Assembly (NCBI RefSeq): GCF_028769735.1
Contig: NC_088171.1
Location: 66,288,216 to 66,352,215 of the forward strand
DNA from: Zonotrichia leucophrys gambelii
Taxonomy: Eukaryota > Chordata > Aves > Passeriformes > Passerellidae
Length of the DNA: 64,000 nucleotides
Direction of reading: 5' to 3'
The translations under genes were made by a program, and so were the position numbers. The notes below the pieces were generated by a model. The model saw only the letters and a list, made by a program, of their open reading frames with translations, was not told the origin of the DNA and did not search any database. Positions 13,801 to 25,278 of this stretch are shown here, piece after piece; the stretch's first letter is position 1, and every line of letters begins with the position of its first letter.

Positions 13801-13959
13801 GCATGAGTATTGACAGTGGTTACTGCTGACAGCTTTTTACTGTTTCCAAACAACATGTTTCATCCCCTTAACTCCATTGTCATAGGGAATAGGGCAATAC
13901 CAAGCTATTCAGCAGAGACGCTTGCAATAAGGAGCATTCATGGCTTTGCTTTTGTCTTG
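10801..13959. other. unique non-coding stretch
   Basis: No dispersed repeat is recognised. A GC-richer patch at about 11340-11760 leaves frames open on both strands (136 residues on minus, 89-92 on plus) without recognisable protein features. A pair of alternative small hairpins lies at 12530-12559. Confidence 0.4.
12530..12559. repeat. overlapping alternative hairpins
   Basis: The arms 'tgcacaata' (12530-12538) and 'tattgtgca' (12546-12554) form a perfect 9-bp stem with a 7-nt loop. The right arm can instead pair onward, 'ttctattg' with 'caatagaa', with a 2-nt loop. Function is unknown and chance is possible in AT-rich DNA. Confidence 0.7.
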
Positions 13960-14330
13960 ACTTGAAGAGGTTTTGACGACATTGTGCCGGGAGACTTCAG
14001 CCTGGCACCCCCGAGTCAGAGGCCGTGTCCACAACAGAAACTGGAGACCCAAGACAATTTCCCTGCAACGAGGCTGAGCTGGGCTATTTTGGGAGAGCGC
14101 TCGTTCCGAGCCCTCCGATTTGATTTAATTCAAAACCACCAAGCGAACATGGAGGGGAAAATCCAGTAGTCCCACTAGCTGCAAAGATGCATCTCTTATT
14201 TTTGTCCAGAGCTTCCATTAATGCCAGGCTGGAAATACTCACCAGGAGAGGAATATGCTGCTCTATCTTGCCCCAGGACTTACATAGCTGCGGCAGCAGC
14301 CCCCTGAATGTAATAGAAGTCATGTGTTGG
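13960..14330. promoter_or_regulatory. possible conserved element, GC- and CpG-richer
   Basis: This patch keeps several CpGs (gccggg, ccgag, gagcgctcg, ttccgag, ctccgatt) in an otherwise CpG-poor window and is not a repeat I know. It includes a near-CArG sequence (gctattttggg) and 'gatttgatttaattc'. A 61-codon frame (GTG start, 13984-14169) crosses it without recognisable domain features. It could be a conserved regulatory element or an unrecognised exon. Evidence is composition only. Confidence 0.25.
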
Positions 14331-15100
14331 CATAGCTGCCTAGGCTCTGCTTGGACATGGGAACAGGACAAGAAAATAGGATCCAGAAGACAAATTCACC
14401 CTTGCTGCTCACCAGTGCTGGCTGTGAATCAGACTTTAGGTGTGTCTGTGTGCGATATGGGGCGCTTGTGCTCTCAGCTATGGGAGAAGTGGGTGCACTG
14501 TGTTTTCCTGAGTTGCGTGGGGCCAGTTTTGCTGTAGGTAGGGTGGGCATTCCCCCCACTCCCCTGAATATAGCAGCCTGGCCAGCCTTCTCCTTCTGTA
14601 TGCTTCCCCTGAAAGGTCAGCTAAGTTAAGGGACAGGAATTTCTTATTTTGGGGTTTTACTTTTTGGCTTGTTTGCTATTACACTTCTACCAGACTATCT
14701 GAATCCTTTCACTTTTCGCTGGTATTTAAAAGCTGTTTTTAATTACAAGTCTTCATATGAACTTAGAGATAATAATGTGAGACAACAATTTCAGGCTGCC
14801 TTCAGTCAATGTAATTTTTACCTGGGAGGTTGGGAACATTTGCTATGACTTCCACACTGCACTTTTACTAGAGTGGAAAGGAAGTGAAAATTTTGTTCCC
14901 TCAGTTTGCGGTTCATCACACTGATTAATGAAACCACATGCGGACATATAGGTGTTTTTTTATACTTATTTAACAACTTGAGAAAAAAAAATAAAAAGTG
15001 CTCTTTTACTTGTATAATATTGGACAGATTTGTGATTTAAAATGCCCATTGGAACATATCTGATGCACCATGCTTTTATTTTTTGTTATTTTAAGCCAGA
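14331..15100. other. unique non-coding stretch before a CR1 pair
   Basis: Nothing recognisable. Frames up to 116 residues overlap on both strands between about 14190 and 14630, where GC content is a little higher, and show no family motifs. Confidence 0.45.
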
Positions 15101-15460
15101 TCATAATCATAGAATGGTTTGGGTTGGAAGGGACGTTGAAAATCGTCTAGTTCCAACATCCCTGCCCATGGCAGGGACACCTTCCACTAGACCAGATTGC
15201 TCAGGGCCCCATCCAACCTGGCTTCGAACACTGCCAGGATGTGGCACAACTTCTCTGGGCAAGATGTTCCAGTACCTCACCACCCTCACAGGAAAGAATT
15301 TCTTCATAATATCTGATCTAAATCTGCCTTCTGTCAGTTCAAGGCCATTGCCCCTTGTTCTAGCTCTACATGGCTTTGTTAGAAGTCCCTTCCCACCTTT
15401 CTTGTAGACTCCCTTTAGAAAATGGAATGCTGCTCTGAGGTCTCCCTTTTCCAGGCTTCT
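15101..15460 (-). mobile_element. CR1 LINE fragment, 3' end, minus orientation
   Basis: Read on the plus strand it starts with the reverse complement of the CR1 tail, 'aatcatagaatggtttgg', followed by 'gttggaagggac', 'ccctgcccatggcaggga', 'ccatccaacctggctt', 'aagaatttcttc' and 'tctgaggtctccc'. On the minus strand the frame through it includes 'GRFRSDIMKKFF' and 'WNILPREVV', which match the C-terminal tail commonly seen in CR1-derived reading frames. It is truncated at its 5' side (about 15460), as is usual for CR1, and abuts a second CR1 copy. Confidence 0.95.
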
Positions 15461-15471
15461 CTTTCCATTTG

Positions 15472-15795
15472 TTACATAGAACATATTAAGTTGGAAGAGA
15501 CCCATCAGGATCAATGAGTCCAACTCCTGGCCCTGCACAGGATACTCCAAGAGTCACACCATGTGCCTGAGAGCACTGTCCAAATGCTTCTTGAGCTCTG
15601 TCAGGCTTGGTGCTGTGACCAGTTCCCTGGGGTCCTGTTCAGTGCCCAACCACCCTTTCCTGATATCCAAACTAAACCTCCCCTGACTGACCTTCATGCC
15701 ATGTCCTTGAGTCCTGTCACAGGACAGGAGAATGAAGAGATCAGCGTCTGCCCCTCAGCTTCTTCACGTGATGTCTGTTGGAGGAAGTGTTGCAC
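15472..15795 (-). mobile_element. second CR1 LINE fragment, minus orientation
   Basis: It begins with a CR1 3' end in reverse complement ('catagaac...agttggaagagac', 'gagtccaactcctggccctgcacagga') and continues through 'cacaccatgtgcctgagagc', 'tgtcaggcttggtgc', 'ccctggggtcctgttc', 'tttcctgatatccaaac', 'cagcgtctgcccctcagc'. It differs in sequence from the adjacent copy, so it is a different CR1 subfamily and not a tandem duplicate. The right boundary is diffuse, at about 15795. A few apparently non-CR1 bases separate it from the first copy. Confidence 0.93.
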
Positions 15796-18700
15796 CACGT
15801 GAACCACAAGAACATTTGTGGTTGCTGAGTATCACACAAGCAATGAATCTTTAAAATTTTTCAATAATATTGAATAGTTTAAATTGAAATTCATGCATGC
15901 CCCTTTGCAAATAATTTCAGAATGTTTCTTCGGGAAGAAGCTTATACTAAAGAAATTTTCCTTGCTGATATATTTGGGATATACTATGGATGTAGTTCCA
16001 AAAGCCCTGTTCTTTGGTGTATATGTGATATATGAGAGATGCCTTAACTTGCGCTAAAAACGTGAATGGCTTATTATGGAATGGCCATATTTTTCTTGAA
16101 ATACCTTGTCTAAGACCTTGAAATGCTAAAATTACATGGCAAGATGCATCAGTTGCACATGGAAATACCAGAACCCCAACAGCAGGTATCGTGGCAATGG
16201 GATTTGAACATTAGCTGGGAGCTAGCTATGCACTAGGATGCCTTGGCTTATCCAGAAATAAAGGTGTATGAATGAATTTTGCTAAAATTTAAACAATCTT
16301 CTGTGAAATTTTCTTTGCAACAGCTTTGTGATGACATATAGATAGCAAGAAAAAGGGGTTTTCTTTGCCCTTCAGTGTTTTGTTGAAAAAATAAAACTGT
16401 ACGAAGTACTTCAGAAATTAACTAAAAAAAATGTGTAGGCACAATGCTTTTAAAACTGACTTTTGAACCACTCAAAATTTTTCAGTTTGTTGTCTGAGTA
16501 GAAAAAAATTTGCAGCTGAAGTGAGGGAAGGATTGGTTGTGGGGATATTTCGCTTGTTTTTATGGAAGCATTAATAAGATGATTAAAAAAAATTGAAAAA
16601 TGGGCAAGAGCTAGGGCAGCCTAGGGAATTAAAAATCTGATTAATGCTAGGACTTAGACTCACGTGCTCAAGCTGCAGCCACCAAACAGAACATAGCTCC
16701 TTACTGAAGTGAGTGATTACCTGAAACCACAAATTTTTTTGAACAGAGAAAAAAAAGAGGAGAAAAGAACTTTCTTTTTCTTAACGTAAATCTTTTCTGC
16801 TGCTTGGAACTAATAGCTTTTATTGCTACTGCTGTTTAAATATTAGCTTTTGTAGTTCACTTGCCAGAAGCAGCACTCACTGTATTTCATTAAAACTAGC
16901 TGAAGTTCACCTCTGTAGTTTGTATATCAAAAGGGTGCTCTCCTGGCAGCTGTGAGAATGTCTCTGTGCGTGCTATGCAGAGGCGTAGCAGCTGGCCATG
17001 TTTACTCTGCTGGGACTCTGTGTCTGCACACAGGTGTGTGTGCATACCTGTATGTGCATCTATGTTTATAAACGTGGCATTTTCACAGTGACCTCCTAGT
17101 GAGGTTGATTCTTTTCCTTAAGTCCTCTGAAGCTGAGTGACAGGAATATATCTGAAGGAAGACAACTTCCACGCCTCTTGGTCTTCTGCTGGTTGTAATG
17201 CTCTTGATTCATTTAGCAGCAGCTGGCAGCTCTAGGACCAGGAGGAGGGCTTGAACAGACTGCAGTATTTGTGGGATCATGCTGGGATTGACTTCCCAGC
17301 TCACTGTGCATCTAGTCAGGGGAAGAGGACGAAAATATCTAAATCTATTTATGGTGTGAATGTAGAAGCTTGAATCCTGAAGAATTGCAGTGTTATTTTT
17401 TTTAAACTATCTTTGTAGGTGATTTCAGGGAAAGATATTCCTTTTACTTTCCTCAGAAAAAGTCTGCAAGCAAGTATCCTGTTGTACTTTTTTCACCACT
17501 AATTTTCTCTCTCTGACATGTATGCCTCTTCCAGCTCTATTTTCTTCTGAAACTGAAGCCCCTGTTCACTCCTGCAAGATCAGAGCTTCCTTGTAATCCA
17601 TGAGAGTTATGTGGCATAACTCATAGGCTCAGCTGGCATGTTGAGGTCACCAAAGGTGATATGGATGGAAAAGTTGGTGTTTCTCTCTCTCTTTGGCATA
17701 ATAAGAGCTGGGAGGCGACTGCATTGACCAAAGGCTGTTTAAGCCCTTGGCTCAAGGCAGAATGGGGCTCTGGGAGACCAGGGTACCTCGTGTAAGGCCA
17801 CAGCTCGTGGTGTCTCGCTGCTACGCTGTGATGCTTCAACATGATGCTTGCAGCACTGGCAGAGCCTTGTTTCTCTTGGTCTTGGAACTCATGTGGGATC
17901 CTTTAAAATCCAAGAGTGAGCTGGGAAGCTTTTTCTGCTTTGGAACTGAAAGCATGTTTTCCTTATTTCAGACCAGGTGCTCGTTTTCCTGAAGACTTTC
18001 ATGAGCTTGGTGCTGTCAAGGTCTCTGACCTTCTGCCAGCAGTGATCAAAGTCAGGCAGATGCTCAAAAATTGCTGGGAGATACATGGATGGACACACAC
18101 ATGCACGTACTCAGCATGATTGCATTAGCCTTGTCTTCTTAAGAAACAGATGAAAGCTATGTAATTTAATGGTTGGATGAGAGTTCTGTGAGTGGTAATG
18201 AGAACAATGCAGACTCTGCCACACCACACAAAGAGCTGGCTTCTGAGGGCCTCTTTGAAGTGTTGGGGACAAGCACAGCACTGCAGTTGTGAGACGTCTG
18301 CAGCGTGAATAAACACGTGTTTAGGCATTGCTTAAGTGATGCTGACATTTGTCTGTACCTGCTTTCTGTACAAACATCTGGCTGGAATAAACCCTGTGGG
18401 ACAGAGGCTGCCTGTGGGCCTTGAGCTGGTAGAGCCAGAGGCTGAGACATCAGTGGCCCTAATGACAAGCTGTGGCCCCACATGTGTGTTTTACGTGGTT
18501 GTTCAGGGTTTCCCTTTCCATTTCTCAGCCCTTGCACAGATTTCCCCAGCACCAGTTTCCAGAGCCTGCAGGAGCTGACGCAAGAGCTCCGAAAAGTTGC
18601 AAGGACTGGTGACTGAAAATGCAGTTTTCAGCTGTCAAACAGAGCAGCTGCTGCAGCAGGCTGGGCGACTCAAGTGGGCATGTTTCACTCTGCCTGGGTG

Positions 18701-21700
18701 TTCTTCAAATCCTATTCTGGGCATGAAAAAGCTGGGTCCCGTGATAAAAATCATGTGTACTTTTTCGAAATGAAGTCAGCAGGAAAATGTGTGAGAAGTT
18801 GAAGTTTTTAGGAAGAGAAAAGGAGATTTCTGATTCTGTTTGAATTGTCTTAAGCTATAGGTATCACCAGAGGGGCACGTACATTGACTATCCAGCTTCT
18901 CTACCAGAACTCCCTGGGGTACTGAAGTTAAGAAGGGTCAGGTAGAAAAGCTAATTTTACTTTAGATAGGATGAAGAAGATCTAGTGTTTCAGCTAGAAA
19001 ATATAAATGTAAAAATATTTTATATTTCTACTAAATGTACATGTGTTTATATTTCTGGCTTTTCACTGTAATATGACAGAGGAAATGATCTTTTTGGGCA
19101 TAGTGACACACAGAATAGTGTGTGCATGTATCTTGAGCTGTGGAAATGCTTTTTGATCTCTAATTACAGACCATTGACTGAATAATGTAAGAAGTCTGTA
19201 TTATATAGATATATAAAGCCTTATTGGTACTTGCAAGAGGAGAATTGTGGGGTATTTTTCCTCTGGCTTTTACTTGCTTAATCATGTAAGTTCCAGATTT
19301 CTCTTAAATGAGTAACTATAACAAAGTTTGTATAGCAGTGTTTTTGTTACTGCTTAGAGGTGTTTCACAGAAGTCACCTATCCCTCCACATTGATGCCCA
19401 ACTCAAAGACATGTGCTTTGCTCTGCCTGTGTTTCTGTTCTGCCCATGTTATTTCCACCTTGGGTGTGTGCCTGTCTTTTGGCTGCCTGGAGTGCCGTCC
19501 TGCTGTGGGTCCTGGCTGCACTGGGCATCTCCCTGCATCAGGGGAAATGCACCTCCATCCCATCAGACATGCACCATAATTTCATATATGGCTCCATCCC
19601 TGGGTTTGTTCCTATAGCTTTAGCATCATTCTTATACCTGGGAAATTCATGCTCAGTGCAACGGGAAGGATTTTGACAATGACACCTGGACCTTTCAGGG
19701 AATATCGCTTTTATTTGATGTTATCATCATTTTGGCATTTGCAGCTCCTCGTGCAACAGTGAGCTAAGAGACTGCAGTAGGATTCTTGAAGCCTCAGATC
19801 TAGTTAAAATAATAGTTAATGGCTAATGCAGATTTACTTTGCTCTTGAGCCAAGAAGGGATCAGTGCTGGGAGCCAAATCTGAAAGCTCATCACAACCAC
19901 ATGAGATGGAAAAGGAGTCTCTGAGACATATTGATAGCTGCAGATGACAGAAATGATATTTATTGCCATGGACAGTAAAATTTATATATATTAAAAAAAT
20001 GCAAACTTTGGAGAATGCTGGGAAGCACTGACAGGAAATGCCTCAGAACAAATTTCTGCAAGAAAAAGTGGCTGGAGGAAGCAGCTTCAATGAAAATGGT
20101 TTATTTGTTCTGATCTGTGGGCCAAATGATAGAGTACAACAGAAGTCAGCTTTTGAAATATCATTTCTCTTCCCCCAGTAGAAGTTTCCTTGTCTTTGGT
20201 ATACAGCATAATGGTTCTTCCCTGCACAGCTTTGTAATTAGAAATATTGAAGTGTTTTCAGAGAAGAGAACTATTTATCTGAAAGCTTTACTCCAGTGAA
20301 AGCTTTATGGAATGTCCAAAAATGTCTGGGTAAATATTGCCCTTTTCTTTTGATCAAGTAAAATTTGTACATCTTCCCCCATGCTCCCTCCAACATGAAT
20401 TTCAGTATTTAAGAAGTCTACCAAGTATTAAGTGCAATACTAATATTATACAGTAGAAGATTTAAATTATAGCTTGTCTTTGGTTTTTCTAACCCAGTTA
20501 TTGCTTTCTGATGGTGCTGCCTAAATACTGGGAGGCAGAACTAAATATTTAGTAAGAAAAATGAAGTAGACTGCTTTGATAGGTGAAACAGGGTAAATTG
20601 TTTAATGAACTGTTTCATAGACGTCTTTACGCATAGATTTTTCAAGACCTAACAGTTACTACAGCTTAGAAATTTTGGAAAACAGGAATGTAAGGAGTAG
20701 GAGCTCCTTCATAAGTTTGGAGTTATGCAATTCTACTGAAAAACAAATAATATCATATGCTTCTTCTATACATAGGTGCATGCCTTTTATCTTTGGTCTG
20801 TCAGGGAGAGGTGAGGAAGTGTTTGCTCCTGATTTTTTGTTCCTTTGGTATGGCAGGTAGAGAAGCTACAATGAAGAGTTTTGACAAACTAAACTTGTGT
20901 AGAGCTAGAAATTCTCTTGGAAACTGGTTTGTATAGAAAACTTGCTTTTGAAATGGTACCTCAGCCAAATTACTTTCTGCCGAAAGCTTTTGACTTATCA
21001 AATAAGGAGGAAAATTGAAGGAAGTACAGTATTTTCCACAGAGGTAAAAAATTTTAAAATATTGTGAAGGTGAACATGAATTTATTGCCTGACAGACTGG
21101 AGTGGAGCATCTTGAGGAAGACTGGGGTGAGTAAGTGGCTCAGAGAGCAGAGTGCAGTGTTTTGGGACCCCAGCCAGGTGCTGAGGACAGGATGAGGGTG
21201 GCCAGGCTCTGCCAGCAGTCAGGGTGACCATGAGTCAGTGCAGTACATGAGACAAGGAAATGATTTAATATATACATATGTCATGTCTAAAATACGTTCA
21301 TTCATATATATATGTATATGTAAAATGCAGTTGAATTATTTGAAATACTAAAATAAAGAAAAAAAAGTGGCTGTAAAGGTCAGAGTCATGGAATCATTAA
21401 GCTTGAAAAAGACCAAGGACTTGCAATAGAAAACATTGATGAAATAGTAGTTAGGGGAGTAGAGAAGTAAAGGGAAAAAAGCTGGCATTTCTTGTCTTAT
21501 TTTGCAAACTTCACTGTGGTAGGTAGATGTTCTAATCACCAAACTGTCAGCTGCTTGTGCAAACTTGCAGGCTGTGACCCCAGCCCAGCTGAAGGGAACA
21601 GCGGAGCTCCTGTTGACTGGGGCAGGGCCAGACTCTGCTCCAAAGCCGTGTTTTTCCGTCTCTAGTCACAGCAAATCCCAGGGACTCCAACAGCTTTGGG

Positions 21701-22130
21701 CTTGGATCTGGCTCTGGAGAGGCAGGGTTTGGTGGATGGTGGCTGTGCAGGAGGAGAGAAGAGGTGGCAGGGCTCTGTACCTGTGAGATCTGGAGGCACA
21801 GAAAGCACTGTATGTCACAGCTGTTTAGGCTGCTGTGCACTTAGCACTGAAAGTTTTATAGAAAGGCAAAACATACAATTCAATTACAACTGCTGCAATG
21901 CAATCCAAGTTGATCTAGTTTCTCCCACATGACCTGACCACAATTTTAAGCTTGGCATAGCCTGAAAGCTTGAGGAATGTATTTCCAGTAATTGCCAGGC
22001 CACTTCATTGTTTCTGTGTATGCATAAACACTAGGCTGTGATCATAGTGGTCATGCTTGAGCTGCTATCTGAAATTCACTTGTGCTATAGGGATTGACTA
22101 ATCTGGTTCATACTGACAGCAGTTTCCATT
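15796..22130. other. unique AT-rich non-coding stretch
   Basis: No dispersed repeat or exon is recognised. There is a diverged AT hairpin near 18995-19030 and a TATATA/ATATGTATATG patch near 21265-21320. Frames near 17620-18580 and 19360-19680 are short and unrecognised. Confidence 0.45.
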
Positions 22131-22158
22131 TACTGTATTAGCTCTCTTTGACTGCTAG

Positions 22159-22226
22159 CGCCGTGCGACTCCAGCTCGACGCGCAAAACAAAAACTGTTA
22201 AGAGCTACGAGGCGCACGAGTCACGC
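22159..22226. other. isolated CpG cluster
   Basis: About ten CpG dinucleotides fall within some 70 bp (including gcgccg, gtgcga, ctcgacgcgc, tacgaggcgcacgag and cacgc), while hundreds of bases on each side have almost none. It is too short for a classical CpG island, shows no tRNA-like fold and lies in no reading frame of note. Possible explanations are a small unmethylated regulatory site or a recent insertion of foreign composition. Confidence 0.8.
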
Positions 22227-22799
22227 AGCACAAAACCCATGTGTCATCACAGGCTCCCTGACTTGTCAGCTTGGCAAATCAGGCTGGGTTGCAGCAGATC
22301 CATTTATAAGATGCCAACACTACCAAGCACCTAGTGAGGAACAACAGGCAGTCGTTTAGTTTTAAAATGTATGGCAGAGGAATAGCAAAGGGTTGGTCTT
22401 GTGCAGTCTCAAGACATGCTCTTACTTGGCCTACATAAGCTTCTCCCTTGCTTTCTGTTTCTCTGACTACTGTGTGTAAGAACATTAATCCCTAAAATCT
22501 GCATCCTTTTGTTCCTAGGTAAAGTCCCCTGCGAAGTCAGTAGGTTGGGGTTTTTTTCCTGTTTCAGGTTCAGTCTATGCAGCTGTTACAACTTCTTTAG
22601 TGCTGGGCAAAATAAAACTCCCAGTTAAAATTGGGTGCACTTCTTTATTCCTTCCTAGCAAATCTATTTCTTTTAAGTTTTTCTCAGGATATTGATTGCT
22701 GGTAATTTAATGTGTCTCAACCGTGAAAAGCTGTTATGACAGTTTCACATGCTATTGCAGTCTTTTATTTCCCCATTCACAGACAAAAATGGAAGATTT

Positions 22800-23040
22800 C
22801 CCTCACTGGACTATAATGTATAATTCATCTAACATTACTCCACTCAGTAGCCAGATGCTGCAAATTTCAGCAGTTGGACCATAATTTTAAAAGAGCCCAG
22901 TCTGTAATTATTTGACCTGTTCTTTGTTACACATCCATAAAACAATTAGCCCAATTAAATGAATCTTCAGGTACCAGAGCCAAAATTTATGGAAGGATGT
23001 GATTAATTACTTTGAAATTCTGCACATATAATTTAGCTTG
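22800..23040. promoter_or_regulatory. possible conserved non-coding element
   Basis: A complex AT-rich sequence with many homeodomain-type cores: ataatttt, gtaattattt, acaattagcccaattaaatg, gattaattac and ataatttag. There is no simple-sequence content and no repeat match. It resembles known vertebrate enhancers in texture. Conservation is not testable here. Confidence 0.3.
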
Positions 23041-24379
23041 TGCTTAGGGGAGAAGTGGAAAAATGTTTGGGATCTTCAGCATCCCTGCCAGTCACATCAC
23101 AGGAGCTGAGGTCTCTGTGCAACACAGATAGAAATAAAGCGTCTATTTCTACCTAAATCTACCTTTCTGCACTCCTCTGGGGCCAGTCCAGTCCCTGACA
23201 GCTGTCACTTTGGTAAGAAAAGCAAAACTTATCAGCTCTCTCCCTGCTGCTGCTGCTTCTCCATTTTGGGTTGAGCTCTCCCTGCTGGGGAAAGTGGTTT
23301 TCCCAAGGTCTCCATGCTGCTGTGTAGAGTGAAAAGGAGACCACTGTAGGTCCATGGGCAGCACCCACTGCTTTTCTCTGGCTCCCATCACAAAATAGCA
23401 GGCTCTTTCTGCTCCCACCCAATGTGGCTCAAGAAGTAGAAATACCTGATGTGGAGATTAAAACTGAAGTGCTCTGCATAAGTATGTGAAGGATGTTATA
23501 CAAGGAAAACAAGTTCATATTTGTATTTGCTTTTCCTTGAGAAATCTGTGCTGCATTATGTATGCTGTTGAAATAGTGTGCCTGACCTCAGAAATGTTAA
23601 AATTAAGAATAACTTACACACCTTTTCTCAGTGCTGGCTGGGGGAATTTTCCCCGTTTTTGTTAGCAGCATCCTCAGCCTGCCTCCCTGACAGTCCTGGC
23701 TCCCTGCCCTCCCCAGCACTGACTTGCCTCTCCTGGTGTCTGGCCAGCAGTGGCTCAAGACTTTGCCCCTGTCAGTGCTTGACTGCTCTCCTGGTTTGAA
23801 CAAGGAGAATAAATTGGGGTGACAAGTTATGGGTTGATCAATATGAAAAGTTACCAAATTATTTGTTGTCATTGTTTCTTAGTGGCAAACCTAATTATTT
23901 GCCTTTTCTGTAGATCAGGGGAACTGGGTACTGTGTGTAGCCATAGGGAACTCTTTTCTGTCTCCAAAATAGGTGTTTGTGAGGTAGTCTTTGATGAAGA
24001 CGTCACTTCACACTGTGAGATTCTCCACATTGCTTTCCTTTAGCTGGATTTCAGCTCAAGTACTGTAGGGAAAAGTAATAGATTAAGATGTGTCACCCAA
24101 AGCAAAGAGTGATTTATTCTCTAGTTAGTTGATATTGATGTGAAATTATCAAGTCCATTGTTAGTGAAAGACGAAAGCTGACATGATTTTAGTCCAGCTA
24201 AATTCAAATATATGGTTCCACAGAAACATGACAAAGTACTGCGGTGATAGTTACAGACATACAGAATAAAGGAGAATTTATGGGTGTGGGGCTTTTTTCC
24301 AATGGCAAACAAGGGCCAGTTTAAAAGAAAGAGGAGGAGGGAAAGGTTCAAAAAATAAAGAAGTGATCCAACATTCCAT
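23041..24379. other. unique non-coding stretch
   Basis: Slightly GC-richer around 23160-23400 and 23640-23770, with short open frames on both strands, none with a recognisable motif. Confidence 0.45.
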
Positions 24380-24621
24380 ATGCAGAGAAAACAATTTCCA
24401 TGCCTCTTATCAAAAATGTGTTAAATCAGCTAACATTGATATAACTTCAAGCAATTAGGAGCATGCTAATAATGATATGAGTCTTCAGCTGTAAATAATT
24501 ACGCTGCCTCAAGGCTATGCTTTAATTTTTGGCTTGCTGTATCTATAAACAATAATCAAACTGCAAAGCTAGTTGTGTTGTTTTTGTTCACAATTTGTGA
24601 AATGATTTCTGTACCCTACAG
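24380..24621. promoter_or_regulatory. possible conserved non-coding element
   Basis: Contains 'taaatcagctaacattgatataac', 'gcaattaggagcatgctaataatgatatga' and 'gtaaataattacgctg', that is, dense TAAT, ATTA and ATTGAT cores in complex sequence. Same caveat: motif density only. Confidence 0.28.
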
Positions 24622-24717
24622 TGATGCTGATGGCTATTTTGACCTTCAGGAACTCCGGCCTGTGAGGCTAAGAGCTAATGTGTACTTCCATCGATCTGAG
24701 TTACAGGCACACAGCAG
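24622..24717 (+). other. weak exon candidate with an EF-hand-like loop
   Basis: A pyrimidine-containing acceptor (ttctgtaccctacag) precedes 96 nt, a multiple of three, ending at a weak CAG|GTTCCT donor. In the open frame the peptide starts DADGYFDLQELRP, which fits positions 3-13 of a 12-residue EF-hand calcium loop (D at 3, 5 and 9, G at 6, E at 12); position 1 would come from an upstream exon. The sequence after the loop does not look like a typical EF-hand helix, and I recognise no parent protein. Short motifs like this arise by chance, so I do not call a gene. Confidence 0.15.
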
Positions 24718-25245
24718 GTTCCTGTGCCTGTTCTTCACAAGTACAAAAGCTGCTATCGTCAATCAGTGTGTGTTGTGAAAAGGGGGCTTGCTGCTGAGAC
24801 TCAATAAATAGGGACATTAGGAGGAAATGTTATAATTGCTGCTACCCACATCTTGTTAATGAGTAATGTACAGTTAGACTCCATGCAATTGCAGCTAAAC
24901 TGTTTATACAATTTATTCTTATGTTGCAACTAACATTTAACATAATGAAGTATCATAATTGCAGCCATTAAAGTCAAGATTAAGATTTGTTTAATTAGAA
25001 TTAAGAAAATGTAGAATAGACTTTGAAAACGTAGGGTTTACTGGGTAGAACGTGCAGCATGTAGGGAAATTCAGAGAATGGGTATTAAACAGCTTTGTTT
25101 GTAGAAAAACCGTGCTGATGGGTCACAATTCTCCTGTCACTTACCCCACTTTTGGAGCAGCTCTGTTGAAAAATAAGCAACACAATGATGCAGGTGTAAA
25201 AATGGAAACACCAGCTGGCCTTGACTTCTGACTCTGATCTTATGT

Positions 25246-25278
25246 AAAACAATATTTGAAACAATAAAACAATATTTG
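25246..25278. repeat. short tandem duplication, period 20
   Basis: The unit 'aaaacaatatttg' at 25246-25258 recurs exactly at 25266-25278. Confidence 0.85.

Noticed and set aside
15107..15550. 147-residue minus-strand frame as a host gene
   Set aside because: It is the translated tail of two CR1 fragments, not a host protein.
22141..22260. CpG cluster as a tRNA or small structured RNA gene
   Set aside because: No acceptor stem, T-loop GTTCGA box or A-box arrangement could be fitted.
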